DNA of 64,000 bases from Ypsolopha sequella. Taxonomy: Eukaryota; Arthropoda; Insecta; Lepidoptera; Ypsolophidae. Below, in pieces: positions 10,377 to 22,112 of this stretch. The position numbers and the translations under genes were made by a program. The stretch is from the NCBI GenBank assembly GCA_934047225.1, contig OW204000.1:19610001-19674000 (forward strand). Direction: 5' to 3'. The notes under the pieces are model-generated. The model saw only the letters and a list, made by a program, of their open reading frames with translations, was not told where the DNA came from and searched no databases. Every line of letters starts with the position of its first letter. Position 1 is the stretch's first letter.

Positions 10377-11274
10377 ATACGAAACTCGTGCGAGAAACTT
10401 TTTCTCGACTCGTGTGATTGCAGCACTCGCCTTCGGCTCGTGCCGCAAACTCACACTCGTCAGAAAACGTTTCATCGCTCTCGTATTGTAATGTACTATT
10501 ATTGCACTAAAAATTTGTACAGAAGGCAAACTTAATGCTATCTAGCATTGTCTTCCAGTTATCTTTTGGTGCTGTGGATCGTTATTGGGTAGTGCCGGGA
10601 AAGGTATCGTAGAAACAATACTAAATGCCTTAATGACGGAGGCATTAAAATATTCTTATAAACAAACGGGGCATAATATCTACATAATAATAAACAAATG
10701 TACTTACTATAAAATAAAAAAATAAAATAATCTAATCAGATGCCGCGCACGCAAAACTGCGGTTATTTTGAAATCCAGTAGGACATTAACTATAATTTAT
10801 GTATGTAATAAATATGTTTTTTTTTTTCTAGTTAGTATCTGCGAGTGTTGGATTCGTTTCAATCGGTTTTGAAATATGGAAACTTAGTCGCTTTTTTCGT
10901 GAAATTCATTATTTTTTAAAAGTAATATAAGAAGATTGAAAGTATGTTTATTTATATAGTGTAATTTATATTAACTTGAGTCAAAAACAATGCCATATTT
11001 TTTAAAAATGTTACCGTCTGTATTGACGGAACTGAATCTAATACAAAACTGATGTTTAGTATTGTGGAGCCCCTTAAATAGTGGGCAGAGCGAATGAACA
11101 TTCCCAAAAGAATAAATAAATAAACCAATGAGAAACGAATGAGTATTGTGAGCAATTTCGTTTCATTCGTTGTTAAATATTTATCAGTATAGAGGAAGAG
11201 ATACCTTCTACCTTGTTGGGTTCCAAAATAAATTGGTTAGTGAGGTTCAGCGATATTTTACCTGAAAACTGACA

Positions 11275-11515
11275 ATTTTGAAAGAAAGAAAGAAACACAT
11301 TTATTCCGGCAACAGCCACACTTACAATACGATACATACAATATTTCTACTTACATCTATTTTAATTAAAATTACATTAGAATTATACGGTAGGCTGTTG
11401 CTGAAAAAGGCAACTGACTCAGCGATGTGCTGAAGGTGTAATCCCTCAGCGCTGATTTTCAGTCAGTGCCTGCTGGTGACTCATGAGCATACCAGGGCAA
11501 TAAATAAATAAATAA
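11275..11515 (-). repeat. Possible LINE 3' UTR fragment
   Basis: 'tttattccggcaacagcc' and 'cagcgctgattttcag' recur in diverged form near 26030-26165, in the same orientation. In minus orientation the unit would end in an AATAAA-rich tail. No protein is recognisable, so the class is a guess. Confidence 0.3.
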
Positions 11516-11532
11516 TAACAGTAATAGCTACA

Positions 11533-11800
11533 TACAAAGTGACTTTTTGATCATCGTCCAAATTCATACTGGAGCCTTAATAAGTAATCAGTATCTTGGA
11601 TCAGTAACAATTTTTGTGAAATTCGTAAATTGAAATTTCGGCTTCCCATAGAAATTCAGTTCCACTCCCGAGTGAATCACTATGGGGAGTCGAAATTTCA
11701 TTTCACGAATTTTACCAAAATTGTTATTGATCCATGATACTGATCACTTACCAAGCCACCAGTATGAATTTGGACGATGATCAAAAATTCACCTTGTATA
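11533..11800. mobile_element. TA-target foldback MITE ('acaaggtgac' family), copy 1
   Basis: Long inverted arms (about 110 bp) include 'gatcatcgtccaaattcata', 'gatccatgata' and 'gaaatttc'. Copies are at 15221-15490 and 27396-27662. The third copy sits in another repeat and shows a TA target duplication, which fits the Tc1/mariner superfamily. Confidence 0.85.
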
Positions 11801-11998
11801 TACATATTAGTTGTATATTATAGTTGTATATTAGTTATATATTTCTCGACATTCAATTCAATTGTTTATTACATATATTTTCTTTACAATCTAAATAATC
11901 TACAAAAGAAAAAATTCTATAAGCTAAACCTATCTAAAACAAAAATATAAGGAGACGGCACCTACATTATTAAAATATCTTAGTAGCGAAATAAACCA

Positions 11999-13027
11999 CT
12001 AAATTAAATAAAAAATTTTGTCTAGGTCATCGCTGCCACGGGGCAGGGTACCCAAGACGCTGGCGGCGGCATTACCACGCTGAATAGCGAGGCTTATTCT
12101 TTGTCTGAAGTAAGCCCCAGCCCTTGGGTCACACGAAGTCTCGACCAGGCGCGACGCTATATCCTTAGAGAGCCGTCGCGCGTCTGGCCCCCACGGCCCG
12201 AACGTCTCTACACCAAACGGCACAAACATGCAGCCCTCTCCTAGAGCCGCGTATTTGCGCCGCTTGTTGCCCTCTGCTGCTGCCGCCGCCGCGCCAGCTG
12301 AGACGGCGGTCGATCGCACGTGAGACGCGGCAAGGGTGTCGACGCATGTCGCGTCCCACACGAGCGAGCGACCGTTCTGCCAGGGGATTAGTGTCATCCC
12401 GTCAGGCCTCTTGCCATCGTCACGTGTAATACCGTTTGGTTCTAGGATGGCCGGCACATTGACGGTGGCAAGGGCCCTCCGAATGACGTCATTCAGGCTG
12501 GCGTGGCGGGACCAGCGACCGGCACTACGTTGACATGATAGACCGTGATGGCCTAGCTGGTCGACGCTTGTGCCACACTGGCAGCGATGCCTTTCGTTGG
12601 TTTTAACACCGAGTCGCAGACAGATGGAAAGGCTAAAAGTGGTCCTGTCTAAGAGTGTGCCAGTGTTTGCAGAAGGAAGTGCATGCAACCAGTAACCAGC
12701 CTCTCGCTCACTGGTTGCGAGAAGACGTGCGCGGTCTGTGATGCTAGAAGCCGTGTCCAGAAGGTGCTTGTGGACCTGCTCACAGAGGGGCTCGTCCCAT
12801 GATTTTTGGTATTCCAATGCGATGGGCAGGTTCTCGCCTGGACTGGCAAGCGTCCAAGCGTTTCTGGCCTCCGCTAAGTACGACGCCTCTACGTCACCAA
12901 GTGACGGGTTTATGATTGTACCATAGAGGACGCGCGTACTGTAAACGGAAGACAGAAACGCAGGGAGTGCAATGCTCGAGATCTTTCTTACTCCCAGGCC
13001 GCCGAAACGGACTGGGAGTGTAGCCTG
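11999..13027 (-). CDS. 5'-truncated non-LTR retrotransposon ORF, C-terminal half with candidate endonuclease
   Basis: An uninterrupted frame of 342 codons runs on the minus strand from just after a stop at 13030-13028 to TAG at 12001-11999. It opens QATLPVRFGGLG, typical of the region after the reverse-transcriptase palm. It then carries a CCHC-like cluster (CQC...GHHGLSC, about residues 149-165), RHASLND (~174), KRPDG (~206-210) and VWDATC (~223-228). The order CCHC, RH-x, (K/R)PD, D matches the restriction-like endonuclease of R2-type non-LTR elements; that assignment is inference. The body is GC-rich, unlike its flanks. The reverse-transcriptase catalytic motif is missing because the copy begins at 13027, so it cannot move alone. 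The 5' truncation is typical of target-primed retrotransposition. Confidence 0.75.
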   Translation of the reverse strand, partial: QATLPVRFGGLGVRKISSIALPAFLSSVYSTRVLYGTIINPSLGDVEASYLAEARNAWTLASPGENLPIALEYQKSWDEPLCEQVHKHLLDTASSITDRARLLATSEREAGYWLHALPSANTGTLLDRTTFSLSICLRLGVKTNERHRCQCGTSVDQLGHHGLSCQRSAGRWSRHASLNDVIRRALATVNVPAILEPNGITRDDGKRPDGMTLIPWQNGRSLVWDATCVDTLAASHVRSTAVSAGAAAAAAEGNKRRKYAALGEGCMFVPFGVETFGPWGPDARRLSKDIASRLVETSCDPRAGAYFRQRISLAIQRGNAAASVLGTLPRGSDDLDKIFYLI

Positions 13028-13785
13028 TCATACCATTAAACTATAAAACTACATTTCTAAAATATTAATAAAATATGTAATAAGTATTACTTAAACTAAT
13101 ATGATGCGATATAAATAAAATATATAAGTATACATAAATTTTATTACCCTGTAAAGTAGTTCAGTAGATATTAGCAATATCGTCTGGTTTGAGGGTAATA
13201 GTAGATTGTTATAACGAGCGAAAAAATTCCTCAAACGTCACGCGATTGTATATGATAATTGATTTTCTTTCAACTACTAAGAGGAAAAACAAATTTATTT
13301 CGTGCTTGTATAAAGTTTCGAGTACTGCGTAAAGTTACATAATTTAAGTCTATTTACCGCACACATGTTGTGTTCTAACCAGCCAGTACTTTTATATTTA
13401 AAAAATAAATACACACATTTGTGAAACTCTTTGCAACTTTGATTACTTTTTGGAAAAAAAGGAAGCGGGAAATAATGGATTTTCATATACGTACAACTTT
13501 GTTTCCAGTCGCAAATAAAGTTACATTTCGTACAAGCAATTTTTAGGTTAAAAATTATAGTTAGAAGAATATATTTTTATTAATTAGAAAATATTTTTAA
13601 TGAACATTTCTTAATTAGGGGTAGACAAACAAAGTTAAGGACTATTCTATAATGGTCGGACCTATGTAAGCCGAAGGCATGTCTTAGCATATTTGAACTT
13701 TTAAATGCAGCCTATAGCTACGCTGTAGCACATCTTCAAAGCCAAAAAAAAATATTACTTTACTCTACTATTCGCGATACCTGTG

Positions 13786-14422
13786 AGGCGTTGTCCTAAA
13801 AGAACGCGACTACGCGATTATCGCGCGGGTAAGCGATGCGAACATCGTGTGGTCGCGCGATAACAAAAACTGGGTGTCCTAATAGAATAAGAATACGCGA
13901 TCATCGCGCTGCGGCAGTATTGCCGTTTTAGCGACTTTGTCACTAGATTTAGCGGATTTTTGAGGTTTTTAGCGGTTTATTTGTAAGACTTAGACCCTAA
14001 AAAAAGGTTTTAGCGACTCTTAGCTACTTTTTCATACTATATTTCTTCAGTAAAAAAACGTTGAAGAATGTGTCCCATGCATGTGAATTGACAATACATA
14101 CACAACGCAACACTGAGTTGACTTTAGGGCTGGTTTCAGTTTAAGCGCCTGCCGACGCATGGAATCTACCTAAAGACGCGACGCGGTTATCGCGCGAATT
14201 CAGTTAGGACACCTATTTCGAAATCAAAATGTTTGATCGCACATTCGTACGAGTTTATTTCGCGCAAATAGATTATCAAACATTTTAGTCGCGCTACCGC
14301 ATCGCGCGTATGCCAATCAGGACACATATTCGACATCAATATGTTTGATCTCGGATTCGTACAACTAAAATTCGCGCGAATTTGCGATGATCACGTATTC
14401 GCGTCCTATTAGGACGACGCCT
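13786..14422. mobile_element. CG-rich foldback element with repeated termini
   Basis: 'aggcgttgtcctaaaagaac' at 13786 is inverted near 14422 as 'cctattaggacgacgcct'. 'gtcctaatag' and 'tacgcgat.atcgcg' motifs recur internally in both orientations (13870, 14190, 14315), as if ends had been duplicated. There are no open frames. The density of cgcg motifs is high. Confidence 0.7.
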
Positions 14423-15220
14423 GACGTTTTATTCCGCCGCGACATTTGGGGCATAGGCACAGAGGAAAAAGTAGTACTACGTTCTATTAAAATAGTCTCT
14501 ATCGCTTGTCATTAAAAGTCATGGTGGGGTCCCCAAATTCTTTCGGTTATTTCGTGGCTAATCAAAATTAGCCTCTAATTGTAGTAAATGAGAATTAACC
14601 AATGAAACGTCACAGGAATCATGAGATCGCAAATAGACTATACCAATACTGCAATGTTTTTAAATTATGGGTACAAAATTACCACATTTCCGAAATTACA
14701 ATACAATAGTACTGCTGCCTGTTTTTCAATGGAGAAGGCAGAGTCACGGATATCCATCGGCGGCGATCCTGCCACACCTTACGCCATTTTCATATATTCA
14801 AAAGACAAGCTCTATTTCTATTTAAATGTCCCTTCCTCAGTATGTCGCAACACACTACGAGATCAGATTACAATATAACCTAAATAAATAAAGATATACC
14901 TGTACTATATATTATATACCAAAATGCTAATATCGCGAACGGATGCTCAATTCAATAAATCCGATAGAAGTCATCTTAGACATATGTAGACTAGCTTTTG
15001 CTGGCAACTTCGTCCGCGTTGAACGCCATCAAAGCTTAATGGGGTATGATTCGTGTCTGCTACGAAACGCACAACTTAAGATTGAATTAAAGAGCTTTTT
15101 TTTTGTAATTATTTCCTTTTACATAATGATACTTTAATAATAATTATACCATTTATTATTATATTGTTTTGTAATAGTATTTTTATTTTTATACATTTTT
15201 AGAGTTTATATAAATTTATA

Positions 15221-15490
15221 TATAAGATGATTTGTTGATCATCGTCCAAATTCATACTGGAGGCTTGGTAAGTGATCAGCATCAGGAATCGATAATTTTG
15301 TTTTGGATATTCGTACAATGAAATTTTGACTTCCCATAGTAATTCATTCCCAGTCCTGAGGGAATCACTATGGGGAGTCTAAATTTCATTTTATGAATTT
15401 TACAAAAATCGTTATTGGTTCATGATGCTGATCACTTACCAAGGCTCAAGTACGAATTTGAACGATGTTTACAAATTCACCTTGTATATA
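15221..15490. mobile_element. TA-target foldback MITE, copy 2
   Basis: Same arms as 11533-11800 ('gatcatcgtccaaattcata ... caaattcaccttgtata') but more diverged. The flank is 'tatata' on both sides, so the exact insertion site cannot be fixed. Confidence 0.8.
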
Positions 15491-16053
15491 TTTTGATATA
15501 ATTATTTATTTATTATATTTGATATGTATTACAGTAAATTTATGTAGACTGTATTTAATTGCTGTTATTATTTTTTTAACTCATGGGTTTCAAACAGTTT
15601 TATGTCTTGGTGTGCACTTGAGAAATACTCACTTTTTGTTTAATCGATTCTTATCACAAAGGGTTTGCTGGTAGAAATCTCTTGTGTGTAATAAAGGATT
15701 TTGAATTTAATTGAATTTAATTTAATTGATTCATGGCATTTCGCGAACAAAGTTTATTGTCTGTTAAGCTTTTCCGGCAAATTTTGTTATTTTATGCAGA
15801 CTTAGCAGAATATTCAATTTATTGTTGTTGTTGGCAACACTGCTTCGAATATCTAGTTTAAGTCATACTTTAGTTTCAGTGACTGTAACGTGACATGATG
15901 ACTAGGACACTAAGCTATACAACACTGAAAATCACATTCAAATCCGTTCAGTAGCTTTTAATTAAATGTTGAGTATACAGACAGACAGAAAAAAGTCTTT
16001 GACAATGTGGTTTTTGTTTTGCTTGAAGTTTGTACGGGAGCCCGAAGATACTT

Positions 16054-16333
16054 ATATAAGGTGAAATTTAATCAACCGCCTGAATTCATACTGGAGACTC
16101 GGTTAATGATCAGGAACAATGTTCAACCACCAGTAAGGTGAAATTCGAAAAAAATATTTTTTGCTCCTATACCTACTGCCTACTAGGATTTGTAATTGAA
16201 CTAATCCAGTGTGAATGGCAGCAAAAATTTTTTTTACGGTTTCCAAAAAAGTGGTAATTGAACCTCATTCCTGATCACTAGCCGAGTCCCCAGTATATGA
16301 ATTCAGGCGGTTAACTAAATTTCACCTCGTATA
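16054..16333. mobile_element. Related TA-type MITE with TIR 'aaggtgaaattta'
   Basis: 'tataaggtgaaattta' opens the element and 'aaatttcacctcgtata' closes it. Inner arms 'cgcctgaattcatactgg' and 'ccagtatatgaattcaggcg' also pair. The layout mirrors the 11533 family, but the core sequence differs. Confidence 0.75.
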
Positions 16334-17114
16334 CTTTCAAATTTCTTTTTCGTCTTAAAACAAACCTACTTACAATATTATTATATATGTATGTATCACG
16401 TATTGGTTGGTGTGTGACTCAGAAAGTCGATTTTCGGCTCTATACACATAAAAGGGCAAGACGACCTTTGTAGTCCGTGACCTTGGTATTGCTTACTCAT
16501 TGTAAGACGTCGAACAATACCATGACCTCAACTAGCTATACAATAGATTGTGAATCTGACTATCATAGGCATAGGTATCGTGTTTCTTGTAAACAAAAAA
16601 AATATCGCTACATGAATCCCTGGGTCGAAGGTAGGGTTGCCAACTCTCGGAGGAATCAACCCGGGAGATTTAAACGAATCGGTGGGCAATTGAATGAGAG
16701 TCGTTAATATTTGTTATTTTTAATTTGCATCATTCATAGACTGAGAGCTAGCGACCAAATCGGTCATGTGGCTTCAGCTGTATTGAAACTCCGTTAGTTA
16801 CTTCCCTGAACAACCTTTTCCGATAATCTTCGTGCTGGCAGGCCGCGGACGGTGGGTGCGGGTGTATTAGGGTGGGGAAAAAAAAGAAAAAAAATGAGGA
16901 CTCCGCGACTTTAATTTTTTTTTCAAACAGTTGCTCTGTACTCCCTGTGCACCCAAAAAAAAATTTAAATAGATCGGGTGGTGGGAAGGGGCTGCCAGCG
17001 TTAATTATGAATCCAATATCGGAGATAAGTTAAGTTTTAAAAATTAAAATTGAAATTTTGACAATTTGAAAAGTAAGTGTGAAAACTAGTGTATGATTTA
17101 AGGTCTGTATGTGT

Positions 17115-17222
17115 GTGAGTACTTGGAGACCCCCTCGAAGTAACAGGATGACCGCCGGGAGTGGCCAAGTCCTGGAAAGGCTTATGTCCAGCAGTGGACG
17201 AACTAGGCTGACGGATGGATGT
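17115..17222 (+). pseudogene. RTE-type LINE tail fragment
   Basis: 'cttggagaccccctcgaagt' is followed, after a deletion relative to 9286-9606, by the DDR.EW.SPGKAYVQQWTN-stop coding tail and a '(gatg)' type end. It is on the plus strand and non-functional. Confidence 0.6.
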
Positions 17223-18064
17223 GTGTGAGTGTAATGTTTGTGACTGTAGAACCCTGTAAATCCCTAGTCCTACAACTGAGGTCTTGGCATCAATATCAAT
17301 GTTTGTGTAGAATACTTCTGTTCACAATAAAATGCATATTATCTCACATGTCAAGTGTTAAGTGGGAACTAGAACTTTTTTTTTGACAGCTCGTGGGTCA
17401 GTCTGAGACGATTTAGGTAGAATATGGAAGTAGATATAATTATTTATCCCATACTTCACAAACATTTTACATTAACATTTTAATCATACAACTTTTATCA
17501 TTCCAATTTCATTTCTAGCGATTACGTCAGCTCGTGCGAGTGACAAAAGCCGTAAAGTACTATCGAAAAAAAAACAGGTCCACTTTTCACACGTATTGCA
17601 ATGATAATAAGAGCGAAAAGTGGATCAGCTGCAATTTTTTTGATAGTACCTTCGTATACACAAGATACATGTTTACGAAATATCCTTCTAATGAGTCTTT
17701 CACATGAGTGACTCGTTTCCTTTTTCATCCCTTACGTCGCGTCTCTGGGGAATAAAATAGAATGCTTATTTTGATACCCTCGTTGCTTTTTTTTTACATT
17801 TCATTGTTGTTATTTCAGTATTAGATAGTTTTTAATAAAAATTATATTAAAAACGTTTTCATACCAGAGTTTTTGAAAATATTCTTTTATAGATACAAAT
17901 TGGGACACACAATAAAAGTTGAAATCAAATTATTTCAAAAATGCTAACGGTGCCAAACTGGGAACTTTGCCTCTGAATAAAACTGTACGATAATATGTAG
18001 TTAAACTAGTCAGGCGAAATGTGAGTAGCCGATATAATTATGAACCTAAGCCACGAATCTATTA

Positions 18065-18420
18065 AAAAAACCGGCCAAGTGCGAGTCGGACTAGCGCACG
18101 AAGGGTTCCGTAACATCATCTATAAAAACGGCAAAAAAATCAATTCTGTTGCATGGGAGCCCCTTAAATATGTATTTTATTGTTTTTTTTTGTATTTGTT
18201 GTTATAGCGGCAACAGAAATACATCATCTCTAAAAATTTCAACTGTCTAACTATCACGGTTCTTGAGATACAGCCTGTTGACAGACGGACAGACGGACAG
18301 ACAGACGGACAGCGGAGTCTTCAACTGTCTAACTATCACGGTTCTTGAGATACAGCCTGTTGACAGACGGACAGACGGACAGACGGACAGACAGACGGAC
18401 AGCGGAGTCTTAGTAATAGG
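18065..18420 (+). repeat. 'agggttccgtac' repeat with internal tandem duplication
   Basis: It begins 'accggccaagtgcgagtcgg'. An ~80-base block from 'aactgtctaactatcacgg' through the cggacaga run to 'cagcggagtctt' occurs twice in tandem (about 18239-18325 and 18321-18410). The copy ends at 'cttagtaatagg', where it joins the SINE head at 18438. Confidence 0.75.
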
Positions 18421-18429
18421 TTTCTGAAA

Positions 18430-18526
18430 AACTCTTTCGTGCATGCCCGACCGGGGATCGAACCTGGATCTCAGATTGAGAGGCCAGCCTTCTACCCTTG
18501 ACCTGAGCTACCGCTGCTTAGTAATA
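18430..18526 (-). repeat. tRNA-like SINE head fragment
   Basis: On the minus strand it has an A-box-like 'tagctcaggtcaaggg' and a B-box 'ggttcgatcccc'. It matches the 5' part of the complete SINE at 54267-54620. It is not a functional tRNA gene, because no cloverleaf can be completed beyond the boxes. Confidence 0.7.
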
Positions 18527-18529
18527 AAA

Positions 18530-18925
18530 TTATTTTCAATGCATGTGCTCGTAAAGGCCCACTTTTTATGCATCAAAACCGAACAAAAAGTCGATTATTT
18601 TGCCCTAGGGCTTTATTATTATTATTATTTTTTTAATTTATTTAAAATGGTTGGCTAACCTGAAGACTTTCCTGTGTACCAAAGATGTTATACTTTTTTT
18701 TCCACTGTTTAACGGCTCTGGATACAGTCCTTTTGAGCCAATTATAATTTAGAGTTCACAAGATTATATTTGTTTTCATTTCCTCACACTATGCATTGAA
18801 AAACGTAGTATGATACACGGGCGTAAAAGCAATAAATTACTCGGTTACGTTTAAAACACTCGCTACGCTCGTGTTTTAAATCATCCTCGTAATTTATTCC
18901 TTTGCGCCCTTGTAGCATAAACTAC
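18530..18925 (+). mobile_element. Composite MITE, copy 1 of 4
   Basis: Part A runs from 'tttcaatgcatgtgctcg' to 'cacactatgcattgaaaa' (~250 bp, short inverted ends) and holds a TTA microsatellite. Part B (~125 bp) is a strong foldback ('acacgggcgtaa ... ttgcgcccttgt', centre 'aacactcgctacgctcgtgtt'). A and B stay joined in all four copies (43520-43925, 51625-52013, 63322-63711), so they move or amplify as one unit. Confidence 0.8.
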
Positions 18926-19073
18926 TATAATTTATTAATTATATTAGTAATAAAATATTTCAAAAATGGTTCACTATTGCATTAGGCAATATGAATTCAA
19001 TAAATGCTTCGGGAACACGCCAGTAATACTAAAAGCATGAAGATAACTTTCACGCTCACTCTGTTAAGGCGAT

Positions 19074-19415
19074 ATGCGAAAAAAATACGGGTGTTTCTTT
19101 TCTGTGTATTTCATGATATACACGGAAAGTTTTAATATATTTCTGGTATATGCATTTGGACTATATAATCTAGGGTTTTGAAATTGGAAAACATGTTTGG
19201 ATAAATTTTCCTCCAGAACTCAAACATATTTTATTAGGTGTGTTTTAACAATATCTAGAGATTTGATATTTGAAATTTTGCTAGCTATTTTAGTTTTTTT
19301 AATAAAAATATAAAACCAACTTTTTTCCATTTTGCCCTGAATCCGCCCCTCTCGCACTGCTCGATTTTTCGCTTGGAGTGACAGTGACGAAAATAAAATT
19401 CGCATAGCCTCTTAA
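19074..19415 (-). mobile_element. TTAA-ended element, family 2, internally deleted
   Basis: The ends 'ttaaggcgatatgcgaa' and 'ttcgcatagcctcttaa' are inverted repeats that include the TTAA. Relative to 24171-24594, roughly 80 bp are missing inside. Frames of 61 and 77 codons on the minus strand fall within it and recur with the repeat, so they are not genes. Confidence 0.8.
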
Positions 19416-19813
19416 CCCATTTCTGCCGCATAGGAAAGGGCACATCCCCTGACGTCATCAAAGAAACAACATTAAAGTTGAGTACATTATTATTAGCCTT
19501 GTGCAAACTTGACAGCATGCAGTCCTCGAGGGGTATATCTTACTTGGAGGTAAGGAGGTAATCGCAACTTTGGCTAGCTCCCTCGCACGTAAATAAGTTA
19601 TGTAACTACTAGCCCGCAGCTCCACCCATGTTTATTGCATCTTTGCCCCGTTTTCGGTTTGGCCGCTATTTTATCAACACCCCTTATAGCCTTTATGTTG
19701 ACCAGGGTCATTACCGCATTAAGAAAACCGCATCCAAATCTTTTGGGTGGTTCTCGAGTTAAAACAGAAAATACATACATACAGACAGAGCGACAAAAAA
19801 TAGAAATATTGTA

Positions 19814-20062
19814 ACACTAATCAAAGTCTTCTTGTACGAGTTCCACTATTTTATTTCTTTAATTATTGCGACTAGTTTCGTCTATTTGACATCGTCGGGC
19901 TAATTGGAATAAGTTAAACCTATTCCAATTAGCCCAACGATGTCAAATAGACGAAACTAGTCGCAATAATTAAAGAAATAAAATAGTGGAACTCGTACAA
20001 GAAGACTTTGATTAGTGTTAGAATGAAGTTCCATCAAGGAGTCACACCTTACAGTATAAATT
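19814..20062. mobile_element. Palindromic hammerhead-bearing insert with 14-bp target duplication
   Basis: The insert is 249 bp and flanked by identical 'atagaaatattgta' at 19800-19813 and 20063-20076. Two arms of about 105 bp are near-perfect reverse complements around the short centre 'agttaaacc'. Each arm holds a hammerhead-like motif: 19865-19906 on the minus strand (core CCGACGA, stem II GUC/GAC, GAAAC-UA-GUC) and 19925-19968 on the plus strand (core CCAACGA). One and two core bases deviate from CUGANGA, so activity is doubtful. Downstream 'gtggaactcgtacaagaag' parallels the sequence after the motif at 35004. Confidence 0.75.
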
Positions 20063-20468
20063 ATAGAAATATTGTAGTTTAGGCCTCAGTACAATACCAA
20101 TAACCCATTTCATTTAAAATTTCGCGATAATATACGATGTACAGACACGACTTTTTTACTACTTTATTATATATATTATATACGGGCAGGTTGAAGCGTG
20201 TTGTGTGTGCGGACCGACCGCGATCACCACCCAGCTATGGTTGTGAGATGCTTACCTATTGCTATATATAATTTAATATAAGTACCGAACTCCGCAATCA
20301 CTGATAAAATAAATAAGGTTAAAATTTTTGAAAATAAAGAAAAATATAAAAAAAAAATAGAATAGAAAACATAGATATCTAAATCTAAATAATTTAAAAA
20401 CTTTCATTTTGCATTAAAAATTGTATTGATTTCTTTAAATTTAAATTTTAAAAAGTATGAAAACATGT

Positions 20469-20952
20469 TACTTGCGGCGCGTTCCGCATGACGCTAGTAG
20501 TGCCAACACTACCATCAAACTTCTCACACCCATCAAGTCGTTCCGAATGGACAATGGCGTCCATCACTGCTTAAACTTACGATCCATTCGGAACGCTTTT
20601 GAACGCGACATGGACGTTGACACTTGAAAGTGACAGAATTTGTAGAAGTTAGTTGACGTTACGTGAATACAAAGGGTATACTACTTTATTAGGTCCAAGA
20701 AGTGATTTCCTCAAACTTCAATCTTTGAATCATGGTTTAATAATACAATTTTATGCTCCGAATAACCTATTTCCGCCCACAGTGCAAAAGCTCTGAAGCA
20801 TGGGCGATGATAGCACAACATGGCATCGTTAATTATGTCATCTATGACGTCATAGCGACCATTGTAGGGCTATCGTTACCGCGCTAACACTGACTCGGAA
20901 TGTCCATTAACGCGATAAAATCGATTATATCGTCATTCGGAATGCGCTGTTA
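20469..20952. mobile_element. MITE-like element with ~24-bp imperfect TIR
   Basis: 'cggcgcgttccgcatgacg' on the left corresponds to the reverse complement of 'cgtcattcggaatgcgctg' on the right. Further 'cattcgga' motifs recur inside in both orientations. It abuts a family-3 fragment at 20951. Confidence 0.55.
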
Positions 20953-21115
20953 AGGCGTATGACCACGCTAAATAAGCAACTCGATGTGTGTCGGTACAAA
21001 TATCAACGGAAACGACATTGAAATAATGTTCATTTCAGCGTGCCTTGAAAAGTGGCTGTTACGACAACCACTGCGTCTCCGGCTAGTGCAAAATAGGAGA
21101 AAATAATACGTTTCA
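20948..21115 (-). mobile_element. Family-3 TTAA element fragment
   Basis: It begins 'ttaaggcgtatgaccac' and contains 'tatcaacggaaacgacattg' and 'ctgttacgacaaccactgcg', the complement of the right half of 29855-30329. The left half is missing. Confidence 0.55.
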
Positions 21116-22012
21116 CATGGACGCCATGAACGAAAAAAAAATGTTGAACTTAAATTTTTAGATCTAAAAATTTCCTATAATTTGGTGAAATAATGATTAA
21201 AATTGCTTTAGGCGTTTGGAAGGAGTAAGAGAATTCTTGTGTTAATCATGTGAAACTTTCGATGACTTACGATTTTTTTTGTCAAAACTTACAATAGAAA
21301 AACAGTTTATGAAACGTAAAATTTATTTTTGACTCTAAAATGCCTATCATATATTTTTATGAAAGTTTTTGGACCACCCGTCGGAAAACCGACGAATATT
21401 AGATGTTTCTACAAAACAAAGCAAATAAAAAAAATAACAAATATTACCGACTTTCATTTAATTGTCCACCGATTTGTTCAAATCTCCCGGGTTGTTTCCT
21501 TCGAGAGCTGGCAACCCTAACACTGCGACACGAAATAGGACGTCGCGATGTTAATGGAAATAAATTTAAATAAATGTTGTGAAGTCAGTTATTTTTTTTA
21601 TGTAATCTAAAAATAAATCGGATTTGGTACCCAGTCATCCCGTATAAGTCATCTAAACGCAAAACCTAATTTTTGCCAAATTTCCAGTGGTTTATCATAG
21701 TCATTTAGATCTACGACCTTGCTAACTTATTCCAGAATCCCTAGTTTAAATTCTAGGTCATACAGATGTTACCTCCCTCCTATATGCAGCTAAATGTGAG
21801 GTTGCAGCCTTCACCTAAAGCCTGGATTCAACTGTGCAGTTTATTGTTGTGGAATACTGGTTATTAGTGGAATTACTACTACGTAATAGCTTGGAAGTTT
21901 CGTGTTATTTATCAAATAACTATGTACTGTACAAATTTCTTATAGGAATAAGTCCGCCTTTGCCTTCTATCTGTTCTTTGTGTGTATCTTGTCTTCTTAT
22001 TTGTGTGCAATA

Positions 22013-22112
22013 AACCCTGCGGTCCGAAATATAATTACATCGCTAAAATCAATTACGAAAGTATGAAGTGAATGGCTTATGATCCATTATAATTCTATTT
22101 CGGACCGCAGGG
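22013..22112. mobile_element. Short MITE with TIR 'accctgcggtccgaaat'
   Basis: 'accctgcggtccgaaatata' is inverted at the right as 'ctatttcggaccgcagggt'. A third partial end, 'ctatttcggaccgcag', follows directly to 22129. About 100 bp with no coding content. Confidence 0.75.

Noticed and set aside
19220..19518. 61- and 77-codon minus frames, echoed at 24181-24366
   Set aside because: The similarity between the two loci comes from the TTAA-ended family-2 repeat, not from a conserved protein.
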